From NCBI GenBank assembly GCA_903837135.1, contig CAILTK010000028.1:1-64000 (forward strand): DNA of 64,000 bases, given 5' to 3'. Every line of letters starts with the position of its first letter. Position 1 is the first letter of the stretch. The stretch is from an uncultured Caulobacterales bacterium. GTDB taxonomy: Bacteria > Pseudomonadota > Alphaproteobacteria > Caulobacterales > Caulobacteraceae. The translations under genes were made by a program, and so were the position numbers. This document shows positions 55,195 through 63,012 of this stretch, in pieces. The notes beneath the pieces are model-generated. The model searched no databases. It had not been told where the DNA came from and saw nothing but the letters and a program-made list of their open reading frames with translations.

Positions 55195-55896
55195 TCATGA
55201 CCCCATGAGGTTGCCGATGATGTTGACGCCGAGCGCCAGCACCATGGTGTTGAAGGTGAAGGCCACCAGGGCGTGAACGGTGACCAGTTCGCGAAATCGG
55301 CTGGTGGTGATGTCGAAGTCCGACACCTGGCAGGTGGCGCCGATACAGATCGCGACGTAGAGAAAATCGCGGTAGCTGGTCGGCTTCTGGCCTGGAAAAT
55401 CGATCCCGCCGTCGTCCGTTCCGTCCCGGTCGCGGTCGGCGAAATACCGGTGCGCATAGTGCACGGTGAAAAGACTCTGCACCACCAGCCAGCTCATCAC
55501 CATGGTCGACACCGACAAGGCCAGGATCCAGGGCGGCAGGCCGGATTTTCCCACGGCCTTCGCGTCGTGCAGGGTCAGCACCATGGCGCCGAGGCTCGCC
55601 GCCACCGCGCCGAGGATGAAGGTCATCAGGACGGCGCGGTTCTCGTCCTGCTGCTTGGCGCGGGCCCGGACCAGGGGCGCATCGTTGGTCAGGATCAGGT
55701 AGCCGATCCCGGCCAGGTAGGTGAAGGCCGCCGCGTTCCAGCCGATCAGCAGGACCGCCCCGAACGGCGACACCCGGCTGAACGCCAGGCCGCCGGCCAG
55801 CGCTCCGACCAGGGCCGCGGCTCCGATCCGCCAGAGATGGCTGGACGGTTTCGGCGGCTTCGCGGCCGCCCGGCCCGGCGTTCTTGATGCGGTCAT
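55195..55896 (-). CDS. DUF1345 family membrane protein
   Basis: The 233-residue protein has six to seven hydrophobic segments, with VGALAGGLAFSRVSPFGAVLLIGWNAAAFTYL early and STMVMSWLVVQSLFTVHYAHRYFAD in the middle, followed by YRDFLYVAICIGATCQVSDFDITT, which is the family signature. The function of DUF1345 proteins is unknown. It starts upstream of phyR on the same strand, 125 bp away, with the phyR promoter in between. Confidence 0.88.
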   Translation of the reverse strand: MTASRTPGRAAAKPPKPSSHLWRIGAAALVGALAGGLAFSRVSPFGAVLLIGWNAAAFTYLAGIGYLILTNDAPLVRARAKQQDENRAVLMTFILGAVAASLGAMVLTLHDAKAVGKSGLPPWILALSVSTMVMSWLVVQSLFTVHYAHRYFADRDRDGTDDGGIDFPGQKPTSYRDFLYVAICIGATCQVSDFDITTSRFRELVTVHALVAFTFNTMVLALGVNIIGNLMGS

Positions 55897-55940
55897 CGGT
55901 CTCTCGTTTCGAAAAAGCCAAGGCGTTCTGACGCCTGGAC

Positions 55941-55965
55941 GGAACCCCTCGCGCAGAGGGTGGTT
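55941..55965 (+). promoter_or_regulatory. sigma-EcfG-like promoter of the KGG stress gene
   Basis: GGAAC (55941-55945), 16 bases and GGTT (55962-55965) match the consensus with one change in the -10 (G for C). It lies 55 bases before the ATG at 56020 in the right direction. KGG proteins are typical general stress genes, which supports the call. Confidence 0.5.
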
Positions 55966-56019
55966 TTATCGGCAACGGCTGCAAGGCCAAGCGTGATCCG
56001 GGAACAGGAGTAGGACGAG

Positions 56020-56232
56020 ATGTCTCAAGCCAGCAACGACACCGCCAGCGGCAAGTCCAACCGCGGCTTCGCCTCGATGGACCCCGAGAAGCAGCGCGCC
56101 ATCGCGCGCAAGGGCGGCGAGAGCGTGCCCAATGAAAAACGCAGCTTCTCGCAGGATCGCAGCCTGGCGGCGGCGGCTGGCCGCAAGGGCGGCGAGGCCT
56201 CTCAGGGCGCGCGCAAGAAGTCCGCGGGCTGA
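56020..56232 (+). CDS. KGG-repeat general stress protein
   Basis: The 70-residue hydrophilic protein contains three KGG-type stress motifs: RGFASMDPEKQRAIARKGGES, then NEKRSFSQDRSLAAAAGRKGGEAS. These are characteristic of the Con-10/GsiB-like KGG family induced by osmotic, heat or stationary-phase stress. It has no membrane segment. The stress-promoter-like site upstream fits such control. Molecular function is unknown. Confidence 0.88.
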   Translation: MSQASNDTASGKSNRGFASMDPEKQRAIARKGGESVPNEKRSFSQDRSLAAAAGRKGGEASQGARKKSAG

Positions 56233-56251
56233 GCGGGTGGAGGCGGGCCGG

Positions 56252-56470
56252 TCAGAACCGGCGCTTGGCGGGCCGATAGGACGGCTGGCGGGAACACAGC
56301 TCTCCGCGGCTGTACGCCTCGTCCAAGGCTTCAAGCAAACGGTTGAGGTCGACCGGAATGGGCTCGGACGCCGCCGGTGCGAACACCGACCTCAATCTGG
56401 CGCAGACCGGCGCGGTGAAAGGCGAATGGGACGTGTCCATCGACTCTTCTGAAAAGCTACGCTGCCGCAT
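56252..56470 (-). CDS. NepR-like small protein (candidate anti-sigma factor)
   Basis: The 72-residue protein (or 62 from ATG at 56440) has the helical pattern of NepR: VCARLRSVFAPAASEPIPVD followed by LNRLLEALDEA, matching LRxxYxxVxxEPIPDxxxxLLxxLD. NepR binds the EcfG sigma factor and is released by phosphorylated PhyR. The C-terminal half is basic and unstructured. It lies downstream of a kinase gene rather than next to an ecfG gene, so it may be an extra, orphan NepR or an unrelated look-alike. Alternative: an unnamed Caulobacterales hypothetical. Confidence 0.5.
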   Translation of the reverse strand: MRQRSFSEESMDTSHSPFTAPVCARLRSVFAPAASEPIPVDLNRLLEALDEAYSRGELCSRQPSYRPAKRRF

Positions 56471-56568
56471 CTCTGAACGACCACCGCTCTAAGTTCAACT
56501 GTCCCCCTTCGGGAACACTGATCAAAATGGGCAAGAAGGGGGCCGCGCAGGCGATCGGCGCCGGAAAA

Positions 56569-57957
56569 TCAGCCGTGCGCGGTCGCCGGCGGCGGTTCGA
56601 GACGGGACAATTCCAGAATCACCCTCAGCCCGGGGGCGTTGTCCTCGAGACGCAGGGCGCCGCCGTGGAGCTTGGCGCAGGCGGTGGCGATGGCCAGACC
56701 CAGGCCCGATCCGCCTGAGCCCCGCGCCGGGTCGAGCCGGACGAAACGCTCCTGGATGCGGCTGCGCTGGTCGGCGGCCACCCCGGAACCGGTGTCCGCC
56801 ACCGTGATCTCCACCCGGTCGCCGAGCGCCTCGACCTTGACCGCCACCGTCGCGCCCTCGCCCGCATAGAGGGCCGCGTTGTGAAGCAGGTTGCCGATGG
56901 CCTGGCGAAGCAGCGCCTCGTGCGCCAGCACCACGACTTCGCCGTCGGCGGACGCCTGCGACAGGGTCTGGCCGGCGTCCTCGATGATCGGGGCGAAGAA
57001 CTCCGTCACCTCGTCCACCAGCACGGCCACGTCCACCGGCCGCATCATGGCGCGCGACAGGCCGGTCTCGGCCCGGGCGATGTCCAGCATGGCCGACAGC
57101 GTGGCCAGGGTGTGCTCGATCTGCCCGTGCGCATCCTCGATGGCGTCGAGCCGCTGAGCCTCGGAGGCGTCGGGCGACAGGGCGCGGGTCAGGGCGCCCT
57201 TCATCCGGGTCAACGGTGTTCTGAGGTCGTGGGCCAGGCTGTCGGTCACCGTGCGCATGCCGGTCATCAGCTCTTCGATGCGGTCGAGCATGGCGTTTAG
57301 CGAGGCGCCGACCCGGCCGAACGGGTCGTGCACGTCGAGGATCGAGGTCCGGGCGGACAGATCGCCGGCGGCGATCCGTTCGGCGGTGAGGGCGATGGCG
57401 TCCACTCGCCGCAACATGCGGGCGTTCAGGATATAGCCGGCGATGAAGCCGACGACGACGACGATGGCCAGGGCGGACAGGAAGCCCTCCAGAATCGCGC
57501 GCTCGAACTTGCGCGTGTTGGACAGGTCTCGCCCTACCACCAGGCGCGCGCCGTCCGGCATGACGGTGGTGACCACGTGCAGGTTCGACCGGCGCGGCCC
57601 GGAAAGACGCACCACGCGCCAGTCCGCGTCGGTGAACCCCGGCTCGTAGCGGACGATGTCCCCGGCGAGCGGCGCGTTGGTCTCGCTGAACAGGCCGTAG
57701 CGCTCGCCGCCGGCCGAGAACCGCGAACGCCGGGCCACCGAGGAGACCAGACTGGCCAGCCCCTGCTCCTGGTCGAGTTCGGCGAGAAGATCGCGCTCGG
57801 CCAGGGCTTCGGCGCGCTCCCGCTGGGTGATGATCCGCTCGCCCGTGCGATAGACCACCACCAGCGCCGCCGCGCTGCCCGCCAGCACCAGCAGCACCGC
57901 CAGCATCACGAAGGTGGACGGCGCGAGCCGCCGAAGTCCGCCGAACGGCGAGGCCAT
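56569..57957 (-). CDS. membrane sensor histidine kinase
   Basis: The 462-residue protein has membrane segments at about 16-36 and 159-178, a HAMP domain (AERIAAGDLSARTS), HisKA with His243 (DSLAHDLRTPLTRMKG) and HATPase (NLLHNAALYAGEG, DTGSGVA, GGSGLGLAIATACAKLHGG). The ATG at 57957 has GGAG eight bases upstream; a GTG at 57975 is possible. It follows its regulator gene by about 100 bp with a palindrome between them. The periplasmic domain offers no clear signal. Confidence 0.92.
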   Translation of the reverse strand: MASPFGGLRRLAPSTFVMLAVLLVLAGSAAALVVVYRTGERIITQRERAEALAERDLLAELDQEQGLASLVSSVARRSRFSAGGERYGLFSETNAPLAGDIVRYEPGFTDADWRVVRLSGPRRSNLHVVTTVMPDGARLVVGRDLSNTRKFERAILEGFLSALAIVVVVGFIAGYILNARMLRRVDAIALTAERIAAGDLSARTSILDVHDPFGRVGASLNAMLDRIEELMTGMRTVTDSLAHDLRTPLTRMKGALTRALSPDASEAQRLDAIEDAHGQIEHTLATLSAMLDIARAETGLSRAMMRPVDVAVLVDEVTEFFAPIIEDAGQTLSQASADGEVVVLAHEALLRQAIGNLLHNAALYAGEGATVAVKVEALGDRVEITVADTGSGVAADQRSRIQERFVRLDPARGSGGSGLGLAIATACAKLHGGALRLEDNAPGLRVILELSRLEPPPATAHG

Positions 57958-57997
57958 CAGTCCGTCTCCGCGCACGACAGTCCTGGCCGCCCCAAGC

Positions 57998-58029
57998 CCG
58001 CTCTTCCCGGCGAACGCCGGGATAAGCGG
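57998..58029. repeat. family C palindrome (imperfect)
   Basis: CCGCTCTTCCCGGC and GCCGGGATAAGCGG form arms with two mismatches around GAAC. It sits between the response regulator and kinase genes of one operon, so it may reduce kinase expression relative to the regulator. It is related to 45642-45674 and 28082-28105. Confidence 0.6.
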
Positions 58030-58054
58030 ACTTGGATTTGGCGAGGCAAAAGCC

Positions 58055-58738
58055 TCAAGGCGTCTCCGACAGGCGATAGCCTACGCCGCGCAGGGTGTGC
58101 AGCAGGGGGGTGGGATAGCCTTCGTCGAGTTTCTTGCGCAGGCGGGAGATGTGGGTGTCGATGATCGAGGTGTGCGGGTCGAAGCGGTAGTCCCACACCT
58201 GCTCGAGCAGCATGGTGCGGGTGACGACCCGGTCCTTGCTGCGCAGGAAGTATTCGAGCAGCTTGAACTCCCGCGGCAACAGGTCGAGCGGCTTGCCCGA
58301 TCGCGTCACCTTCCGCGACAGCAGGTCCATCACCACGTCGGCGCAGCGCAGCACGGTCTCGACCGCCTTGCCGCCGCGCCGGCGGATCAGGTTCTCGAGC
58401 CGCGCATGCAGCTCGGAAAAGCCGAACGGCTTGGTCAGATAGTCGTCGCCGCCGGCCCGCAGCCCGGTCACCCGCTCGTCGAGCTGGGCCAGGGCCGACA
58501 GGATCATGATCGGCGTCTCCACGCCGCCGGCGCGCAGCGCCTTGACCACCGACAGCCCGTCCATGCCGGGCAGCATCCGGTCCATGATCACCGCATCGAA
58601 GGCCGAGGACGAGGCCAGGTAGAGGCCATCGCGCCCGTCCGCCACGTGTTCGACGGTGAACCCCGCCTCGCGCAGCCCCTTGGCCACATAGTCGGCGGTG
58701 TCGACGTCGTCCTCGACCAGCAGCACCCGTCCGCTCAT
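58055..58738 (-). CDS. OmpR-family response regulator
   Basis: The 227-residue protein has a receiver (VLLVEDDVDTADYVAKGL, Asp53 in AVIMDRMLPGMDG, Lys in YLTKPFGFSEL) and an OmpR-type winged helix (LLPREFKLLEYFLRSKDRVVTRTMLLEQVWDY, DTHISRLRKKLDEGYP, LRGVGYRL). Its kinase is the next gene downstream. No regulated gene can be named; the palindromes nearby are dispersed repeats, not necessarily operators. Confidence 0.93.
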   Translation of the reverse strand: MSGRVLLVEDDVDTADYVAKGLREAGFTVEHVADGRDGLYLASSSAFDAVIMDRMLPGMDGLSVVKALRAGGVETPIMILSALAQLDERVTGLRAGGDDYLTKPFGFSELHARLENLIRRRGGKAVETVLRCADVVMDLLSRKVTRSGKPLDLLPREFKLLEYFLRSKDRVVTRTMLLEQVWDYRFDPHTSIIDTHISRLRKKLDEGYPTPLLHTLRGVGYRLSETP

Positions 58739-58943
58739 TCAGAGACTCCAGAACCAGCGCTTATCGCTAAGCCTGGATTGCGGCGCGGAGCAGGCCTCCA
58801 GCTTGAAATCGTGTAAGCCGACCCGTCCGCTTGCGCATCAATGGCGGAACGGCGAAGGATCGGCCAGGCTCGGGCGCCAGCGTCCGGGCCCGCCCGGGCG
58901 GGCCCACACGGTCCACCCTGGCCTGACCTTCCCTGGGGGCTCG

Positions 58944-60209
58944 ATGTCGCGCAACTTCACCCTGTTCATCCTGATCGGCATGCTGCTGGGCCTGGCGGCC
59001 GGGGCGGCGTGCAACGCCACCCTCCACGATCCCAAGGCCCTGGCCGACGCCGCCGGCTATTTCAGCCTGATCACCGACGTCTTCCTGCGGCTGATCAAGA
59101 TGATCATCGCCCCCCTGGTGTTCTCCACCCTGGTCAGCGGCATCGCCCACATGGGGACCGGCTCGGCCGTCGGCCGCGTCGGCCTGAAGACGCTCGGCTG
59201 GTTCCTGACCGCCTCGATCGTCTCCCTGCTGCTGGGCGTGGTGATGGTCACCCTGCTGCATCCGGGGGCCGGCCTGCATCTGCCCCCGCCCACAGGGTCG
59301 GCCATGGCCGCCGGCGTGGCCTCGAGCCTGTCGCTCAAGGACTTCATGGCCCACGTGTTTCCGACCTCGATCGCCGACGCCATGGCCAAGAACGAGATCC
59401 TGCAGATCGTGGTGTTCTCCACCTTCGTCGGCTCGGCGATGGCGGCGCTCGGCGAACGCACCGCCGGCCTGCTCGCCCTGGTCGAGCAGCTGGCCCAGCT
59501 GATGCTGAAGATCACCAACTATGTGATGCGGCTGGCGCCGTTCGCCGTCTTCGCCGCCATCGCCGCGACGGTGACCGCGCAGGGGGTCGGCATCCTCGGA
59601 ACCTACGCCGCCCTGGTGGGCGGCTTCTACGCCTCGCTGCTGCTGCTGTGGGCGCTGTTGCTGCTGGCCGGGTTCCTGGTGATCGGCCCGCGTCTCGGCC
59701 TGCTGATCCGGGCGATCCGCCAGCCGGCCCTGATCGCCTTCTCCACCGCCACCTCCGAAGCCGCCTATCCGCGGACCCTGGAGGCGCTCGAGACCTTCGG
59801 CGTGTCCAAACGGGTGGCGAGCTTCGTCCTGCCGCTCGGCTATTCGTTCAATCTCGACGGCTCGATGATGTACTGCACCTTCGCCAGCCTGTTCATCGCC
59901 CAGGCCTACGGCGTCCACCTCACGCTCGCGCAGATCGCCGTCATGGTGCTGATGCTGATGGTGACGTCGAAGGGCATCGCCGGCGTGCCCCGCGCCTCGC
60001 TGGTGGTGATCGCCGCCATCCTGCCGACCTTCAGGATTCCCGAGGCCGGCATCGCCCTGGTGCTGGGGGTCGACCACTTCCTCGACATGGGCCGCACGGC
60101 CACCAACGTGGTCGGCAACTCCGTGGCCGCGGCCGTGGTGGCGCGCTGGGAGAATGAGCTCGGGCCCGTGCGCGGCCCGCTGGATGCGGTGGATCTGGTC
60201 GTGGAGTGA
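58944..60209 (+). CDS. dicarboxylate/amino acid:cation symporter (DAACS family)
   Basis: A 421-residue membrane protein with eight or more helices and the DAACS signatures FSTATSEAAYPRTLEALE (serine-rich hairpin), LGYSFNLDGSMMY, KGIAGVPRASLVV and DHFLDMGRTATNVVGNSVAA. It would import C4-dicarboxylates or acidic amino acids with protons or sodium. The ATG at 58944 has GGGGG upstream. It ends at a strong palindromic terminator. Confidence 0.93.
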   Translation: MSRNFTLFILIGMLLGLAAGAACNATLHDPKALADAAGYFSLITDVFLRLIKMIIAPLVFSTLVSGIAHMGTGSAVGRVGLKTLGWFLTASIVSLLLGVVMVTLLHPGAGLHLPPPTGSAMAAGVASSLSLKDFMAHVFPTSIADAMAKNEILQIVVFSTFVGSAMAALGERTAGLLALVEQLAQLMLKITNYVMRLAPFAVFAAIAATVTAQGVGILGTYAALVGGFYASLLLLWALLLLAGFLVIGPRLGLLIRAIRQPALIAFSTATSEAAYPRTLEALETFGVSKRVASFVLPLGYSFNLDGSMMYCTFASLFIAQAYGVHLTLAQIAVMVLMLMVTSKGIAGVPRASLVVIAAILPTFRIPEAGIALVLGVDHFLDMGRTATNVVGNSVAAAVVARWENELGPVRGPLDAVDLVVE

Positions 60210-60240
60210 TGCGCTATCCGAAGGGCGGCGCGAAAAATAT

Positions 60241-60343
60241 CGAGTCATCCTCGGGCTTGTCCGACCACCCGGCAGCTCAGCCGATCGACGGCTGGGTCGC
60301 CGGGTCTCCGCTGCGCGACGCCCGAGGATGACTCGCTTTTTTT
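60241..60343 (+). terminator. family A palindrome with T-tract, terminator of the symporter gene
   Basis: Arms CGAGTCATCCTCGGGC (60241-60256) and GCCCGAGGATGACTCG (60320-60335) are perfect 16-bp reverse complements, with an inner branch AGCCGATCGACGGCT. Seven T residues follow at 60337-60343. It is a family A dispersed repeat acting as an intrinsic-type terminator 31 bases after the symporter stop. Confidence 0.6.
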
Positions 60344-60363
60344 GGGGAGAAGGCGGTCTCGCC

Positions 60364-60696
60364 CTACTCCGCCCTGCCCGTCCTCAGGATCTCGCGGTTG
60401 GCGCGGACGGTCTTGGGACCCTGGCCGGGACGATGCGCGTGCGCCTCGCGCAGGGTCCGGTCCCCGCCCTGCTGCGCGCCCTCGTCCGCCAATGGATCGC
60501 CCTCGTCGAAATAGTCGGAAAACTCGCCCGCCGCGGGCGGGGCCAGGCTGGCGTCCGCCGCCTCGGGCGCGGCGTAGCTGCGCGGCTCGGGTCTGACGCT
60601 GCGGTGGTCTTCGCGCGCCGCGTCATTGGGCGCCTGCCGCTCGCCCACGCTGTTCTGCGCGGGGCCGTCGGGGCTGTCGGTATGCTGGTGCGGCAT
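60364..60696 (-). CDS. small disordered hydrophilic protein
   Basis: The 110-residue protein is rich in Ala, Glu, Arg, Asp and Pro, with no hydrophobic segment, and is probably disordered (PEPRSYAAPEAADASLAPPAAGEFSDYFDEGDPLADEG). AAGGAG lies before the ATG. I do not recognise the family. It is convergent with the symporter gene and divergent from the hydrolase gene at 60785. Confidence 0.65.
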   Translation of the reverse strand: MPHQHTDSPDGPAQNSVGERQAPNDAAREDHRSVRPEPRSYAAPEAADASLAPPAAGEFSDYFDEGDPLADEGAQQGGDRTLREAHAHRPGQGPKTVRANREILRTGRAE

Positions 60697-60735
60697 CTGG
60701 ATGATCTCCTTTTACTCGCCGGGGGGCTTGTCTAA

Positions 60736-60760
60736 GGAACGGAAGGAAGCGCGGGCTGTT
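60736..60760 (+). promoter_or_regulatory. possible sigma-EcfG promoter of the CocE hydrolase gene
   Basis: GGAAC (60736-60740), 16 bases and TGTT (60757-60760) match the general stress consensus with one mismatch. The leader would be about 18-20 bases to the ATG at 60785, which is short but possible. Weaker than the phyR site and unsupported by the gene's known role. Confidence 0.3.
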
Positions 60761-60784
60761 CCAAGCGGCGCGGAGACGGATCGA

Positions 60785-62737
60785 ATGCGGAAGCTTACAG
60801 GGTGTGTGCTGGCGCTCGGCCTTTTCGCCGGCGTCTCGCCGGCCATGACGGCGGCGGCCCAGCCCAGCGACATCCCCGAACACTTCCAGCCCGCCAACGC
60901 CAGCTTCGACTACGTCAAGCGCGAGGCGATGATTCCGATGCGCGACGGCGTGAAGCTGCACACCGTCATCGTCGTTCCCAAAGGGGCGAAAAACGCCCCT
61001 ATCCTTCTGACCCGAACCCCCTACGGCGCCAACACCGAGACGTCGCACGCCCAGAGCCCGCACATGCGGGCCATCCTGCCGGTCGGCGACGACTACGCGG
61101 TCGAGGCCGGCTATATCCGCGTCTATCAGGACGTGCGCGGCAAGTACGGCTCGGAAGGCGCCTACATCAACGAACGGCCCCTGCGCGGCCCGCTCAACAC
61201 CGGTCCGATCGACCACGCCACCGACGCCTTCGACACCATCGACTGGCTGGTGAAGAACACGCCCGAAAGCAACGGCAAGGTCGGCATGATCGGCGTCTCC
61301 TACGACGGCATGATGGTGCTGATGGCCCTGGCCGATCCGCACCCGGCGCTGAAGGCCGCCGTGCCGATCAACCCGGTGGCCAATACCTGGAAGAACGATG
61401 ACGACTTCCACGGGGGGGCCTTCCGCCTGGTCGGCTACGACTATTACTACACCCAGGACACCGAGCGCGCCGAAGGGACGGATCTGTGGCGGCCGGGCTA
61501 TGACGACTACGACACCTTCCTCGCCGCAGGCTCCGCCGGCGACTTCATGCAGCGCTATGGCGTCAGCCAGCTCGGCTACCCCAGGCGGATGGCCGATCAC
61601 CCGGCCTACGACGCGTTCTGGCATGCGCAGGCGCTCGACGAGATTCTCGCCGCCCGGCCGCTGAAGACGCCGACCCTCTACGTCTCCAGCCTGTGGGACC
61701 AGGAGGATATCTACGGCGCCCTCGCCACCTATCTGGCGACCAAGCCCAAGGATACGACCGGCGAGATGGACTACCTCGTCCTCGGACCCTGGTCGCACGG
61801 CGGCGCCCTGCGCGACGGTTCCGAACTCGGCGAGATCAAGTTCGACGGCGACACCGGCTACAAGTTCCGCCACGACATCCTCCTGCCCTGGCTGAACCAG
61901 CGGCTGAAGGACGGCGCGCCCAAGGCCGACACGCCGCCGGTGCTGGCCTACGAGACCGGCGTCGACAAATGGCGCGCCTACAACGCCTGGCCGCCCACGG
62001 CGCCGGCCGCGCCGACGCCGACCCCGCTCTATCTCGAGGCCGGGTTCAGGCTCGGCTTCGAAAAGCCGCGCACGAGCGCCGCCCTGTTTCCCGGCCAGCC
62101 CGGGTTCGACGACTACATCTCCGATCCGGCCAAGCCCGTGCCCTATCGCCTGCGCCCGATCCGGCCGACCTACGCCGAGGGCTCGACCTGGCGGGAGTGG
62201 CTGGTGGACGACCAGCGGCTGTTTTCCGACCGCACCGACGTGCTGACCTACCAGACCGAGCCGCTCACCCAGCCGGTGGAGATCGCCGGCGCGCCGGTGG
62301 CCAACCTCTACGCCTCCACCACCGGCACGGACGTGGACTTCGTGGTCAAGCTGATCGACGTCTACCCCGACGAGGAGCCCGCCAACAGCAAGCTCGGCGG
62401 CTATCAGCTGGCGGTGTCGATGGACATCCTGCGCGGGCGCTACCGCAAGAGCTTCGAGAAGCCCGAGCCGATTCCGCCCGGCCGGATCGAGCCCTACCGC
62501 TTCGTCCTGCCCACCGCCCACCACGTGTTCCGGCCGGGGCACCGGATCATGGTGCAGATCCAGTCGAGCTGGTTCCCGCTCTACGACCGCAATCCGCAGA
62601 CCTATGTGAGCAACATCTTCTTCGCCAAGCCGGCCGACTACCGCAAGAGCACCGAGCGGATCTACCGCACCGCCGGCGAAGCCAGCTACGTCGAGCTGCC
62701 GCTCGTGACGGCGCCGGCGCAAGCGCCCGCCAGATAG
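60785..62737 (+). CDS. exported CocE/NonD family hydrolase
   Basis: The 650-residue protein (signal peptide about 1-25) has an alpha/beta hydrolase domain with Ser172 in GVSYDGMMVL, an aspartate in SLWDQEDIYG and a histidine in LGPWSHGGAL, then a C-terminal jelly-roll (X-Pro dipeptidyl-peptidase C-terminal) domain. RVYQDVRGKYGSEG is also conserved. The group includes alpha-amino-acid ester hydrolases and cocaine esterase; the natural substrate is not clear. An esterase or acylase role in the periplasm is most likely. Confidence 0.9.
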   Translation: MRKLTGCVLALGLFAGVSPAMTAAAQPSDIPEHFQPANASFDYVKREAMIPMRDGVKLHTVIVVPKGAKNAPILLTRTPYGANTETSHAQSPHMRAILPVGDDYAVEAGYIRVYQDVRGKYGSEGAYINERPLRGPLNTGPIDHATDAFDTIDWLVKNTPESNGKVGMIGVSYDGMMVLMALADPHPALKAAVPINPVANTWKNDDDFHGGAFRLVGYDYYYTQDTERAEGTDLWRPGYDDYDTFLAAGSAGDFMQRYGVSQLGYPRRMADHPAYDAFWHAQALDEILAARPLKTPTLYVSSLWDQEDIYGALATYLATKPKDTTGEMDYLVLGPWSHGGALRDGSELGEIKFDGDTGYKFRHDILLPWLNQRLKDGAPKADTPPVLAYETGVDKWRAYNAWPPTAPAAPTPTPLYLEAGFRLGFEKPRTSAALFPGQPGFDDYISDPAKPVPYRLRPIRPTYAEGSTWREWLVDDQRLFSDRTDVLTYQTEPLTQPVEIAGAPVANLYASTTGTDVDFVVKLIDVYPDEEPANSKLGGYQLAVSMDILRGRYRKSFEKPEPIPPGRIEPYRFVLPTAHHVFRPGHRIMVQIQSSWFPLYDRNPQTYVSNIFFAKPADYRKSTERIYRTAGEASYVELPLVTAPAQAPAR

Positions 62738-62839
62738 AGGCCGGCCCGAGGACAGGCTCCGCGGACGAAGGGGCCAGCGCCGCCGCTGGCGTGATCGCAA
62801 CGCAAACCGGTTCGCGCTGCGGGGCCGGCTAACGCGGCG

Positions 62840-62882
62840 CTGCCCCCCCAGTCGCTTCGCGACAGCCCCCAAAAGGGGAGCA
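62840..62882. repeat. dispersed two-hairpin intergenic repeat (family B)
   Basis: Copy of the element at 1-46 with hairpins GTCGC-TTC-GCGAC and CCCC-CAAAA-GGGG. The loop sequences and the GACAGC spacer are shared. It lies in the 275-bp gap between the CocE hydrolase and the monooxygenase gene. The rest of that gap shows no gene. Confidence 0.6.
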
Positions 62883-63012
62883 TCTAAGTTCCCACAAGAC
62901 AAGTTATCGCCGTTCACTTAGGATTGACTTCGCTCAAGGCGCGGCGTCGGTTCTTATCGATTGCTGACGTCGCGGCTCACAGAAGCCGGAACACAGGTCA
63001 AGGGAGTGGAAG

